Part shown: positions 25,109 through 32,430 of the stretch, piece by piece
How the letters are laid out: every line of letters begins with the position of its first letter
Numbering within the stretch: position 1 is the first letter of the stretch
Source: an uncultured Prevotella sp.
GTDB lineage: Bacteria > Bacteroidota > Bacteroidia > Bacteroidales > Bacteroidaceae
DNA: 45,176 nucleotides
Assembly (NCBI GenBank): GCA_905234845.1
Contig: CAJOIW010000028.1
Span: forward strand, 1-45,176
Reading direction: 5' to 3'
The notes under the pieces: model-generated
Database searches by the model: none
What the model was told of the DNA's origin: nothing
What the model saw: only the letters and a program-made list of their open reading frames with translations
Made by a program: the position numbers and the translations under genes

Positions 25109-25283
25109 CCTGCAAGGCCAACAACCCATAGCCCAGGGCAACGCCCTGGGTGATTGTTGCACACAATTTCGCCCAGCAAGGGCAAAAGCATTTACTCTCT
25201 ACGCTTTTGCCCTTACGTAGTTTCTCTATTGTCCGAACCCAGGGCGATGCCCTGAGCTGTGAGAACATTGGCCTTAGCAGGCC
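25107..25283. repeat. Cluster of CCCAGGGC-type palindromes
   Basis: Five palindromes follow the helicase gene: GGCCTGCAAGGCC (25107-25119), CCCAGGGCAACGCCCTGGG (25132-25150), AAGGGCAAAAGC with GCTTTTGCCCTT (25178-25189 and 25203-25214), CCCAGGGCGATGCCCTGAG (25238-25256) and GGCCTTAGCAGGCC (25270-25283). The CCCAGGGCnnnGCCCTGGG form resembles REP-like repeats seen in other bacteria. No transposase is nearby. This fills the first part of the 866-bp gene-free stretch 25091-25956. Confidence 0.75.
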
Positions 25284-25360
25284 GTTTTTTGCAAGCCCCG
25301 TTTTTTCTGAGTCAGAGATAATCCCTTTGTCTATAGGACATCCGGGCTAACAAGTTTAAA

Positions 25361-25377
25361 TTTTAGCGGACACCAAT
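25361..25377 (+). repeat. TTTTAGCGGACA motif, copy 1
   Basis: TTTTAGCGGACACCAAT matches, 16 of 17 bases, the inverted sequence at 45081-45097. Both copies are next to repeat-rich DNA. It could be an end of a mobile element or a binding site. Confidence 0.45.
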
Positions 25378-25423
25378 AAGAATAAACAAATAAATTGTAC
25401 ATTGTAAATCGTTTAACTCTTCA

Positions 25424-25442
25424 AATGTTAAAATTTAACATT
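25424..25442. repeat. 9-bp inverted repeat related to the one at 3798
   Basis: AATGTTAAA (25424-25432) and TTTAACATT (25434-25442) around one base. The core ATGTTAAA/TTTAACAT is the same as at 3798-3832, and a 22-bp CTTTCG array follows at about the same distance. Confidence 0.55.
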
Positions 25443-25591
25443 CAAAGTGGCGTGAGAATGCTATCGTTGTAAAATTTTTCCCTCGTGGGCGGAAATAACG
25501 CAATTTTGAGCCACTTTCCCGATTTTTGCTAACTTGCTGGGAATAAATCAAATAGGTCTTATAGGACTTATAAGACTTATCTTCCGTATCG

Positions 25592-25700
25592 CGAAAGGTA
25601 TACCTTTCGCTTCCGAGAGCTAAGCTTTCACCGCCCGAAAGACCATCTTTCGCACACCCAAACGCCGTCTTTCACCACCCGAAACATATACCTTTCAGAA
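25592..25700. repeat. Array of degenerate 22-bp CTTTCG/CGAAAG units (array 2)
   Basis: TTTC cores at 25605, 25626, 25648, 25670 and 25693, so steps are 21, 22, 22 and 23 bp. A good unit is TTTCACCGCCCGAAAGACCA (from 25626). A related phrase GAAACATATACATTTC appears again at 25744-25759. The array occupies the middle of the 25091-25956 stretch, about 160 bp before the promoter at 25861. Confidence 0.65.
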
Positions 25701-25726
25701 GTGGTAAGTGAGAAGTGATAAGTGAG
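25699..25726. repeat. Tandem heptamer AAGTGAG, 4 copies
   Basis: AAGTGGT, AAGTGAG, AAGTGAT and AAGTGAG run 25699-25726, directly after array 2. Same 7-bp by four design as the other heptamer arrays. Confidence 0.7.
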
Positions 25727-25860
25727 AGGTATGGTTAGAAAGTGAAACATATACATTTCACTTGCGTAGAATGAGAAAAAATCCCGACAGAAATTTCCGC
25801 TTTTTCTCCTCCCTGAAGTTAACGTTTTGAACATAAGACTTGAAACTTAATGAAGAAACA

Positions 25861-25892
25861 TTTGCACGTTTGAAATAAAATTCATACCTTTG
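25861..25892 (+). promoter_or_regulatory. Promoter of the FGE-fold secreted protein gene
   Basis: TTTG (25861-25864), 20 nt, TACCTTTG (25885-25892): a full match to the Bacteroidota consensus, with a leader of about 60 nt before the ATG at 25957. Confidence 0.8.
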
Positions 25893-25956
25893 TAATCCCT
25901 CCGCAGGGCATTTATATCATTAAACCCAATCAGACAATCTTTAAAATTTTGAAGAA

Positions 25957-26832
25957 ATGAAACGAACAGTTATATTGACACTACTTGCCTCCCTGGCAAT
26001 CATCAGTTTGCAGGCACAGACAAAGAACTACATGAAGGTGGAAAAGACCGATGGCAGCTTTGTTCGCATGCCAATTGATGAAGTGAAGGAGATTACTTTT
26101 GAGAAATCTGAAGTCCCTCAGGTCAAAGTGTTTATTGCCAACGGTGTGGAGTTTCGAATGGTAAAGGTCAATGGCGGCACGTTCCAGATGGGTAGTACGT
26201 CAGGTTATAGTGATGAAACACCTGTTCACAATGTGACCTTGTCCGACTATTATATCGGCGAGACGGAGGTGACGCAGGAGTTGTGGCAGGCGGTGATGGG
26301 CAGTAATCCGAGTTCCTTCAGCGGGGCGCAGCGTCCTGTGGAGAAGGTGAGTTGGGACGACTGCCAGACATTCATCACGAAGCTCAACCAGCTGACGGGT
26401 CAGCGTTTCCGTCTGCCTACCGAGGCCGAGTGGGAGTTTGCGGCGAAGGGTGGCGCGCAGTCAAGAGGCTATACCTATAGTGGCAGCAACACGATTGGCG
26501 ATGTGGCTTGGTATTATGACAATAGCTATGCTTTGGGCAGTAGTAATCCAAACTATGGCACTCATGACGTGGCCACAAAAGCTCCTAATGAGTTGGGAAT
26601 TTATGACATGAGCGGCAACGTTTACGAGTGGTGTCAGGACTGGTACGGTTCCTATAGCAGCAGTGCCCAGACCAACCCCACCGGCCCCACGTCGGGTTCT
26701 GACCGCGTGCTTCGTGGCGGTGGCTGGAGCAGCAGCGCTGAGGGTTGCCGTGCTGAGTATCGGAACAAAAACACCCCGACGCGCAGGAACAGCTACATCG
26801 GGTTACGCCTCGCTCTAGAGTTTTCCTTCTAA
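25957..26832 (+). CDS. Secreted FGE-sulfatase (SUMF1)-fold protein, probably not a formylglycine-generating enzyme
   Basis: A 291-residue protein with a signal peptide (MKRTVILTLLASLAIISLQA). Residues of about 25-50 (YMKVEKTDGSFVRMPIDEVK) are a small N-terminal module common in secreted Bacteroidales proteins. The FGE-type domain follows: MVKVNGGTFQMGSTSG, ETEVTQELWQAVMG, RPVEKVSWDDCQTFI, RLPTEAEWEFAAKGG, YDMSGNVYEWCQDW and RVLRGGGWSSSAEGCRAEYR. In true aerobic FGE the last motif carries two active cysteines; here the first position is Ser, so formylglycine formation is unlikely. The fold is also used as a binding or C-type-lectin-like scaffold. Monocistronic: own promoter and a strong terminator. 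Confidence 0.85.
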   Translation: MKRTVILTLLASLAIISLQAQTKNYMKVEKTDGSFVRMPIDEVKEITFEKSEVPQVKVFIANGVEFRMVKVNGGTFQMGSTSGYSDETPVHNVTLSDYYIGETEVTQELWQAVMGSNPSSFSGAQRPVEKVSWDDCQTFITKLNQLTGQRFRLPTEAEWEFAAKGGAQSRGYTYSGSNTIGDVAWYYDNSYALGSSNPNYGTHDVATKAPNELGIYDMSGNVYEWCQDWYGSYSSSAQTNPTGPTSGSDRVLRGGGWSSSAEGCRAEYRNKNTPTRRNSYIGLRLALEFSF

Positions 26833-26849
26833 GAAAAACGACATGAGAA

Positions 26850-26893
26850 AAAAGTATAAGGCTTTGCCACCAGTGGCAAAGCCTTATACTTTT
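26850..26893 (+). terminator. Strong rho-independent terminator after the FGE-fold gene
   Basis: A 21-bp arm at 26850-26870 (ending GGCTTTGCCAC) pairs perfectly with 26873-26893 (GTGGCAAAGCC...TTTT) over a two-base loop, followed by T-rich sequence. Symmetrical, so it can also act on the other strand. Confidence 0.85.
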
Positions 26894-27000
26894 GTATGTT
26901 ATTTTGTCTCTTTTTAACGCGGTGGTAGGCTATGGGAGGCGAGTGCAACAAGGGAAGGCCACGTTAATAAAAAAAGGTGTTTTTCTTCTTGTTTAATTTT

Positions 27001-27028
27001 TTTCACTTTTCACTTTTCACTTTTCACT
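27001..27028. repeat. Tandem heptamer TTTCACT, 4 perfect copies
   Basis: TTTCACT at 27001, 27008, 27015 and 27022. It lies directly upstream of the nuoA -7 box, in the place of the -33 element, so its copy number could affect nuo transcription. Confidence 0.9.
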
Positions 27029-27037
27029 TATTTTTTG

Positions 27038-27045
27038 TAACTTTG
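27038..27045 (+). promoter_or_regulatory. -7 box of the nuo operon promoter
   Basis: TAACTTTG, 42 nt before the nuoA ATG at 27088. The -33 region is occupied by the TTTCACT array and lacks TTTG. Confidence 0.6.
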
Positions 27046-27087
27046 CAGTCGCTTAAAAGCATCAAATTTATAACGTTATATTTTTTT

Positions 27088-27438
27088 ATGTATTCTACAC
27101 TACTAATTACCGTGTTACTGACGGCTGTTGTCTTGGTGTTGGGCGCGTATGTTGTCGCCAAGCTGATAGGTCCGCGGTCGTACAACAGGGTAAAGGGTGA
27201 GGCGTATGAGTGTGGCATTCCTTCGCGCGGAAGCTCATGGCTTCCTGTGTCGGTGGGCTTCTACTTGTTTGCCATCCTGTTCCTGATGTTCGACATTGAG
27301 ACCGTCTTCCTCTATCCCTGGGCAGTGGTTGTCAAGCAGTTTGGTCCGATGGCGCTCGTCAGCATCGGCTTCTTCCTGCTGGTACTCGTGTTTGGCCTGG
27401 CTTACGCCTGGCGGAAAGGAGCATTGGAATGGGAGTAA
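27088..27438 (+). CDS. nuoA: NADH-quinone oxidoreductase subunit A
   Basis: NuoA is a small membrane subunit at the junction of the peripheral and membrane arms of complex I. From the ATG at 27088 (MYSTLLITVLLTAVVL) the protein is 116 residues with three membrane helices. The family motif YECGIPSRGSSW is in the first loop (Cys of the ECG motif), followed by FDIETVFLYPWA. An open frame extends further upstream to 26977, but that part would run through the promoter and the TTTCACT repeat, so it is not coding. Overlaps nuoB by 10 bp. Confidence 0.93.
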   Translation: MYSTLLITVLLTAVVLVLGAYVVAKLIGPRSYNRVKGEAYECGIPSRGSSWLPVSVGFYLFAILFLMFDIETVFLYPWAVVVKQFGPMALVSIGFFLLVLVFGLAYAWRKGALEWE

Positions 27439-28244
27439 GAACGAAGGCTTCGACTAAGTCGAAGAATGGCGGCCCCAGACCCCACATCAAGAGCATTCCT
27501 TATGACGAGTTTAAGGATAATGCTGCATTAGAGAAAATTGTTGACGAACTGCACGAGGGTGGAGTGAACGTTGTGGTGGGGTCGCTCGACCAGGCCATCA
27601 ACTGGGGTCGCTCGAACTCGTTGTGGTCGCTGACGTTTGCCACATCGTGCTGTGGCATCGAGTTCATGGCCGTCGGCTGTGCCCGTTACGATTTCTCGCG
27701 CTTCGGCTTTGAGGTGACGCGCAACTCTCCCCGTCAGGCCGACCTTATCATGTGTGCCGGAACAATTACCCACAAGATGGCTCCCGCCCTGAAACGCCTC
27801 TACGACGAGATGGCCGAGCCGAAGTATGTGATTGCCGTTGGCGGTTGTGCCATCAGCGGAGGCCCGTTTAAGTCGAGCTATCACGTGGTGAGAGGCATTG
27901 AGGAGATAGTGCCTGTCGATGTGTTCATCCCTGGCTGCCCGCCACGTCCGGAGGCTATTCTCTATGGCATGATGCAGCTGCAGCGCAAGGTGAAGATAGA
28001 GAAATTCTTTGGCGGTGCGAATCACAAGCAGACGAAGGAGGAGCGGCTCTTAGGTGTTTCAAACGAGGAGCTAATCTACAGGAGAAAAGAAACTCCCATC
28101 ATCGTGACTGATGTGCCCGAAGATTTTAGCCTCACCCCCGACTCCAAGCCTCACCCCCTGTCCCCCTCTCCAAAGGGCGAGAGGGAAACCTACACGGGTG
28201 AGGGGAATAGTAACACTCTTAAAGAGAAGGAGGAAAACGCATGA
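27429..28244 (+). CDS. nuoB: NADH-quinone oxidoreductase subunit B with a repeat-derived C-terminal extension
   Basis: NuoB holds cluster N2, the [4Fe-4S] centre that passes electrons to quinone. The ligands are Cys74 and Cys75 (ATSCCGIEF), Cys140 (AVGGCAISGG) and Cys170 (IPGCPPRPE). The 271-residue protein is longer than usual because the C-terminus continues past about residue 230. Residues of about 235-258 (LTPDSKPHPLSPSPKGERET) are encoded by a left-half copy of the palindromic repeat family. The extension is probably disordered. The TGA stop overlaps the nuoCD ATG (ATGA), and AAGGAGG at 28227-28233 in the nuoB tail is the ribosome-binding site of nuoCD. Confidence 0.93.
   Translation: MGVRTKASTKSKNGGPRPHIKSIPYDEFKDNAALEKIVDELHEGGVNVVVGSLDQAINWGRSNSLWSLTFATSCCGIEFMAVGCARYDFSRFGFEVTRNSPRQADLIMCAGTITHKMAPALKRLYDEMAEPKYVIAVGGCAISGGPFKSSYHVVRGIEEIVPVDVFIPGCPPRPEAILYGMMQLQRKVKIEKFFGGANHKQTKEERLLGVSNEELIYRRKETPIIVTDVPEDFSLTPDSKPHPLSPSPKGERETYTGEGNSNTLKEKEENA
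28131..28205 (+). repeat. Palindromic element (left-half type) within the 3' end of nuoB
   Basis: CCTCACCC (28149-28156) and GGGTGAGG (28196-28203) bracket an inner hairpin CCCTCTC/GAGAGGG (28164-28170 and 28179-28185). CTCACCCCCTGTCCCCCTC lines up with the left half at 29811 (CTCACCCCATGCCCCTCCTC). It is read through without a stop. Confidence 0.75.
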
Positions 28245-29809
28245 AATTAGAACATCAATTATTCGGTTTCGAGGCGTTTGCCCCTGAAATGAAGAAACTC
28301 AAGGAAGAGCGTCATTTCGACTATCTCGTTACCATCATCGGTGAGGACTTCGGTCCGGAAGAGGGTCTGGGTTGCATCTATATCCTTGAGAATACCGACA
28401 CCCACGAGCGCACCTCTGTCAAGACGCTGGCAAAAAGAGTAGGGGAGACCGACTATGTCATCCCATCGGTTATCGGACTTTGGCGGGTTGCCGACCTGTT
28501 GGAACGTGAGGTCTACGATTTCTACGGCATCAAGTTCTTTGGTCATCCCGATATGCGGAGACTGTTCTTGCGCAACGACTTCAAAGGCTATCCTTTTCGT
28601 AAAGACTGGCAAGGCGATGACAGCTATTCGCTCGAAGACGATGTGGAGCCCGATTTTGGCTATGAGTATTCGTTCGATAAACATGGTCGGCTGATAGAGA
28701 GAAAGAATATGCTCTTCAGCGATGACGACTATGTGGTAAACATTGGTCCGCAGCATCCCAGTACGCACGGCGTGCTTCGCCTGCAGACAACGCTCGATGG
28801 CGAGACTGTGAAGCGCGTCTATCCGCACCTTGGCTATATTCATCGTGGTATAGAGAAGATGTGTGAGAGCTATACCTATCCGCAAACACTTGCTTTAACG
28901 GACCGACTTAACTATCTGAGTGCCATGATGCACCGTCATGCACTGGTAGGTACGATAGAGGAGGCTCTTGAAGTGGAACTGACCGATCGCATCAAGTACG
29001 TCCGCACCATTATGGACGAGTTACAACGTCTTGACTCGCATCTGCTTTATTGTGGTTGCTGTGCTCAGGACTTGGGAGCGTTGACGGCATTCCTTTATTG
29101 CATGCGCGACCGTGAACACGTGCTCAATGTGATGGAAGAGACTACTGGTGGGCGGCTCATACAGAATTACTATCGTATCGGTGGCCTGCAGGATGACATT
29201 GATCCGAACTTTGTGAAAAACGTGAAGGCGCTCTGCGTGTATCTCCGTCCGATGATACAGGAGTATATGGATGTGTTCGGCGACAATATTATCACGCACA
29301 AGCGTCTTGAGAAAGTCGGCGTGATGGGGCTTGACGATTGCATCAACTATGCTGTGACAGGTCCTGCCGGACGTGCTGCCGGTTGGAAGAATGACGTACG
29401 CAAGACGCATCCTTATGATATGTACGACAAGGTTGACTGGGAGCAGATAACTCTCATGGGTTGTGATTCGATGGACCGCTACCTTGTGCATATCCAGGAA
29501 ATGTACCAGAGCCTGAACATTATAGAACAACTCATCGACAATATTCCAGAGGGTGATTTCTATGTGAAGCAGAAACCTATCATAAAATTGCCCGAGGGAC
29601 AGTGGTACTTCTCTGTAGAAGGAGCAAGTGGAGAGTTTGGTGTCTATATCGACTCAAAGGGTGATAAGAGCCCGTATCGTCTGAAGATGCGTCCGATGGG
29701 ATTAAGTCTTGTAGGAGCACTCGATCCGATGTTGCGTGGGCAGAAGATAGCCGACCTTGTTACCACAACCGCAGCTATTGACATCGTAATCCCTGATATT
29801 GACCGATAA
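28241..29809 (+). CDS. nuoCD: NADH-quinone oxidoreductase fused subunits C and D
   Basis: A 522-residue fusion. Residues 1 to about 150 are the NuoC (30-kDa) part, with YGIKFFGHPDMRRLFLRNDF and KGYPFRKDW. Residues of about 165-522 are NuoD (49-kDa): NIGPQHPSTHGVLRL, HLGYIHRGIEKMCE and RLNYLSAMMHRHALV, with the C-terminal DPMLRGQKIADLV. NuoD and NuoB form the quinone site. C-D fusion is common in Bacteroidota and enterobacteria. Strong ribosome-binding site AAGGAGG seven bases before the ATG. Its stop is followed at once by a 145-bp palindromic element. Confidence 0.95.
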   Translation: MKLEHQLFGFEAFAPEMKKLKEERHFDYLVTIIGEDFGPEEGLGCIYILENTDTHERTSVKTLAKRVGETDYVIPSVIGLWRVADLLEREVYDFYGIKFFGHPDMRRLFLRNDFKGYPFRKDWQGDDSYSLEDDVEPDFGYEYSFDKHGRLIERKNMLFSDDDYVVNIGPQHPSTHGVLRLQTTLDGETVKRVYPHLGYIHRGIEKMCESYTYPQTLALTDRLNYLSAMMHRHALVGTIEEALEVELTDRIKYVRTIMDELQRLDSHLLYCGCCAQDLGALTAFLYCMRDREHVLNVMEETTGGRLIQNYYRIGGLQDDIDPNFVKNVKALCVYLRPMIQEYMDVFGDNIITHKRLEKVGVMGLDDCINYAVTGPAGRAAGWKNDVRKTHPYDMYDKVDWEQITLMGCDSMDRYLVHIQEMYQSLNIIEQLIDNIPEGDFYVKQKPIIKLPEGQWYFSVEGASGEFGVYIDSKGDKSPYRLKMRPMGLSLVGALDPMLRGQKIADLVTTTAAIDIVIPDIDR

Positions 29810-29810
29810 G

Positions 29811-29956
29811 ACTCACCCCATGCCCCTCCTCGAGGGAGGGGAGTCTGAATAGACTTGTGGTGGGAATATAAAAAACAATGTATAATACTTAAATAAAAGG
29901 AGACCCCCGAAGTAATTAAACGCCCCTCCCTTGGGGAGGAGTTGGGGTTGGGTTTT
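29811..29956 (+). repeat. Full-length palindromic element filling the nuoCD-nuoH gap
   Basis: The left half starts one base after the nuoCD stop (ACTCACCCCATG) and folds as CCCCTCC-TCGAG-GGAGGGG (29823-29841). The right half has CCCCTCCCTTGGGGAGG (29923-29939) and runs to the base before the nuoH ATG. The middle contains AAAAGGAGACCCCC. The same order of parts is seen at 43453-43617. Confidence 0.85.
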
Positions 29957-31045
29957 ATGTTTGATTTTTCTATAGTTACAAAATGGATTGACAACTTGCT
30001 CCGGGTTACTTGGGGCTTGGGTGACTTTTGGTCAATCTTGATAGAGTGTGTGCTCGTGGGGCTTGTAATCCTTACGGCATATGCGCTCATTGCTATTGTG
30101 CTGATCTTCATGGAGCGTAAGGTTTGTGCTTATTTCCAATGCAGGTTAGGCCCGATGCGTGTAGGACCATGGGGAATATTTCAGGTCTTTGCCGATGTAT
30201 TGAAAATGCTCATCAAAGAGATTTTCTTTGTAGACAAGGCCGATAAACTTCTCTATGCGGTAGCGCCGTTCCTTGTGCTGATAGCCTCAGTAGGAACATT
30301 CTCATTCCTACCATGGAATAAGGGGGCCGGTGTGCTCGATTTCAATGTGGGTATTTTCCTCGTTACCGCCATTTCCTCGATAGGTGTGGTGGGTGTCTTC
30401 CTTGCTGGATGGGGCTCGAATAACAAGTATTCTGTAGTATCGGCCATGCGTGCGGCGGTTCAGATGATTTCCTATGAGATGTCATTGTGCCTTTGCCTAA
30501 TCACAGCAGTGATACTGACAGGCACCATGCAGGTTAGCGGTATCGTAGAAGCGCAGACGGGTGCGTGGAAGTGGTTGATATTCCAAGGACATATTCCTGC
30601 ACTGATTGCTTTCTTGGTGTTCCTCGTGGCAGGTAATGCAGAGGCTAATCGCGGGCCGTTCGACATGGCTGAGGCAGAAAGCGAGTTGACCGCTGGCCAT
30701 CATACGGAGTACAGCGGAATGGGATTCGGCTATTTCTATTTAGCTGAGTACCTGAACTTGTTTGTGATTTCTGGTATCGCAGCCACTGTCTTCCTCGGCG
30801 GATGGGCACCTGTGAATATTGGTGTTGAAGGTTTCGACACGGCAATGAACTATGTTCCGGGTATTGTCTGGTTCATGGCGAAGACGTTTGCCGTAGTCTG
30901 GTTGCTGATGTGGGTGCGCTGGACGTTCCCACGTCTGCGCATTGATCAGATTCTGAAACTCGAATGGAAATATCTGATGCCGCTCTCGCTCATCAATCTT
31001 GTCTTGATGACCGTCGTCGTCGCACTTAATCTTTATATTAAATAA
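29957..31045 (+). CDS. nuoH: NADH-quinone oxidoreductase subunit H
   Basis: NuoH is the membrane subunit that, with B and D, forms the quinone channel. From the ATG at 29957 the protein is 362 residues with about eight membrane helices. Family signatures are FMERKVCAYFQCRLGPMRVG, FADVLKMLIKEI and the acidic loop DMAEAESELTAGHHTEYSG. A TTG at 29942 is in frame but belongs to the repeat element. Followed 3 bp later by nuoI. Confidence 0.94.
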   Translation: MFDFSIVTKWIDNLLRVTWGLGDFWSILIECVLVGLVILTAYALIAIVLIFMERKVCAYFQCRLGPMRVGPWGIFQVFADVLKMLIKEIFFVDKADKLLYAVAPFLVLIASVGTFSFLPWNKGAGVLDFNVGIFLVTAISSIGVVGVFLAGWGSNNKYSVVSAMRAAVQMISYEMSLCLCLITAVILTGTMQVSGIVEAQTGAWKWLIFQGHIPALIAFLVFLVAGNAEANRGPFDMAEAESELTAGHHTEYSGMGFGYFYLAEYLNLFVISGIAATVFLGGWAPVNIGVEGFDTAMNYVPGIVWFMAKTFAVVWLLMWVRWTFPRLRIDQILKLEWKYLMPLSLINLVLMTVVVALNLYIK

Positions 31046-31048
31046 GGT

Positions 31049-31588
31049 ATGGGCATGGAAGAGAATAAATCATATTTTAGTGAGCTCACGTCGGGTGTGA
31101 AGACTTTAGCTATTGGTCTGAAAACCACGCTGAAGGAATACTTCATCAAGAAATCGACTGAGCAGTATCCCGAAAACCGCAAGACCACGCTTCATGTGGC
31201 CAAGCGGCATCGTGGTCGTCTGGTGTTCAAACGTAACGAAGACGGGAGCTATAAGTGTACGGCCTGTACATTGTGTGAGAAGTCATGTCCGAACGGCACC
31301 ATCAAGATATTGTCGGAGATGCGCGAAGATCCGGAAACGGGGAAGAAGAAACGTCATCTGATAGACTATCAATACGATCTTGGCGACTGTATGTTCTGCC
31401 AACTGTGTACAAATGCTTGCAATTTCGATGCCATTGAGTTTACCAATGATTTCGAGAATGCAGTCTTTGACCGTGAGTCTCTGGTGCTGCACCTTGATAA
31501 AGAAGTCTATGATGGAGGTTCATTGCCCAATCTTATTGATGGTGGCGCAGAACTGACCATTGGTAAGTTTAATACAAAAACGAAGTAG
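31049..31588 (+). CDS. nuoI: NADH-quinone oxidoreductase subunit I
   Basis: NuoI carries clusters N6a and N6b that lead electrons to N2. The 179-residue protein has two ferredoxin-type [4Fe-4S] motifs: Cys70, 73, 76 and 80 (CTACTLCEKSC) and Cys114, 117, 120 and 124 (CMFCQLCTNAC). The usual Pro after the fourth cysteine is kept in the first (CPNGTI) and replaced by Asn in the second (CNFDAI). Start at ATG 31049 or 31055. Because nuoEFG are absent, this subunit may be close to the point where an electron donor such as ferredoxin docks; that is inference. Confidence 0.93.
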   Translation: MGMEENKSYFSELTSGVKTLAIGLKTTLKEYFIKKSTEQYPENRKTTLHVAKRHRGRLVFKRNEDGSYKCTACTLCEKSCPNGTIKILSEMREDPETGKKKRHLIDYQYDLGDCMFCQLCTNACNFDAIEFTNDFENAVFDRESLVLHLDKEVYDGGSLPNLIDGGAELTIGKFNTKTK

Positions 31589-31600
31589 GAAATATTGATT

Positions 31601-32122
31601 ATGGCAAATATGATTATGTTTTGCATTCTTGCAGTTGTCATTCTGGCATCAGCGTTGCTATGTGTGACAACAACGAGAATCATGCGGGCCGCAACATTTA
31701 TGTTGTTTGTGCTCTTTGGCGCGGCAGGCATTTATTTCCTGCTCGATTATACTTTTCTTGGCGCTGCTCAGATAAGCGTCTATGCTGGTGGTGTGACGAT
31801 GATCTATGTTTTCGCTATTCAGCTTGTGAGCAAGCGTACGTTACAGGGAATGGTTGAGAAAATCAAGACCAGCCGTATGATAGGCTATGGCGTTGTGGTC
31901 TTAGTCAGCCTTATGGTGGTAAGTCTGATCTTTTTCAAGACAGGTTTCTACTGTAATTTCAATGCCGTTCCGGAAACGGAGGTTTCGATGGAAACTATTG
32001 GTAACGCACTTGTTGGTTCCGATAAATACCAATATGTATTGCCCTTCGAGTTTATCTCGTTATTCTTGCTGGCATGTATTATCGGAGGATTAGTAATCGC
32101 AAGAAAGGAGGAGGATAAATAA
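31601..32122 (+). CDS. nuoJ: NADH-quinone oxidoreductase subunit J
   Basis: A 173-residue membrane subunit of the proton-pumping arm with about five helices. The family motif is around GAAQISVYAGGVTMIYVFAIQL, in the helix that contains the pi-bulge in complex I structures; only the short form AGGVTMIYVF is needed for recognition. The ATG at 31601 is preferred over a TTG at 31595. Its stop overlaps the nuoK ATG by one base (TAATG), and the nuoK ribosome-binding site AGGAGG lies in its last codons (32106-32114). Confidence 0.92.
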   Translation: MANMIMFCILAVVILASALLCVTTTRIMRAATFMLFVLFGAAGIYFLLDYTFLGAAQISVYAGGVTMIYVFAIQLVSKRTLQGMVEKIKTSRMIGYGVVVLVSLMVVSLIFFKTGFYCNFNAVPETEVSMETIGNALVGSDKYQYVLPFEFISLFLLACIIGGLVIARKEEDK

Positions 32123-32430
32123 TGGTTCCTATTGAATGCTATTTCGCACTTAGTGCGTTGCTGTTCTTTATCGGTGTTTATGGATTTGTGACACGTCGTA
32201 ATCTGATTGCGATGCTCATCTCTGTTGAGTTGGTGCTCAATGCTGTGGATATCAACTTCGCTGCAATCAACCGATTACTTTATCCCAATGGTATGGAAGG
32301 TATGTTTATGACCCTCTTTGTCATCGGTGTGGCGGCTGCTGAGAGTGCCGTTGCCATTGCTATTATCATTAATGTCTACCGCAATTTCAAGAGCGACAAC
32401 GTAGACAGCATAACGGAAATGAAGAATTAA
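32122..32430 (+). CDS. nuoK: NADH-quinone oxidoreductase subunit K
   Basis: A 102-residue three-helix subunit. The two membrane glutamates needed for proton transfer are present in LISVELVLNAVDINF and GVAAAESAVAIAI. Length is normal. Coupled to nuoJ by a one-base overlap and followed directly by nuoL with no gap. Confidence 0.95.
   Translation: MVPIECYFALSALLFFIGVYGFVTRRNLIAMLISVELVLNAVDINFAAINRLLYPNGMEGMFMTLFVIGVAAAESAVAIAIIINVYRNFKSDNVDSITEMKN

Noticed and set aside
26977..27087. 37-residue N-terminal extension of nuoA
   Set aside because: It would translate the TTTCACT tandem array and the -7 box; NuoA proteins start near 27088.
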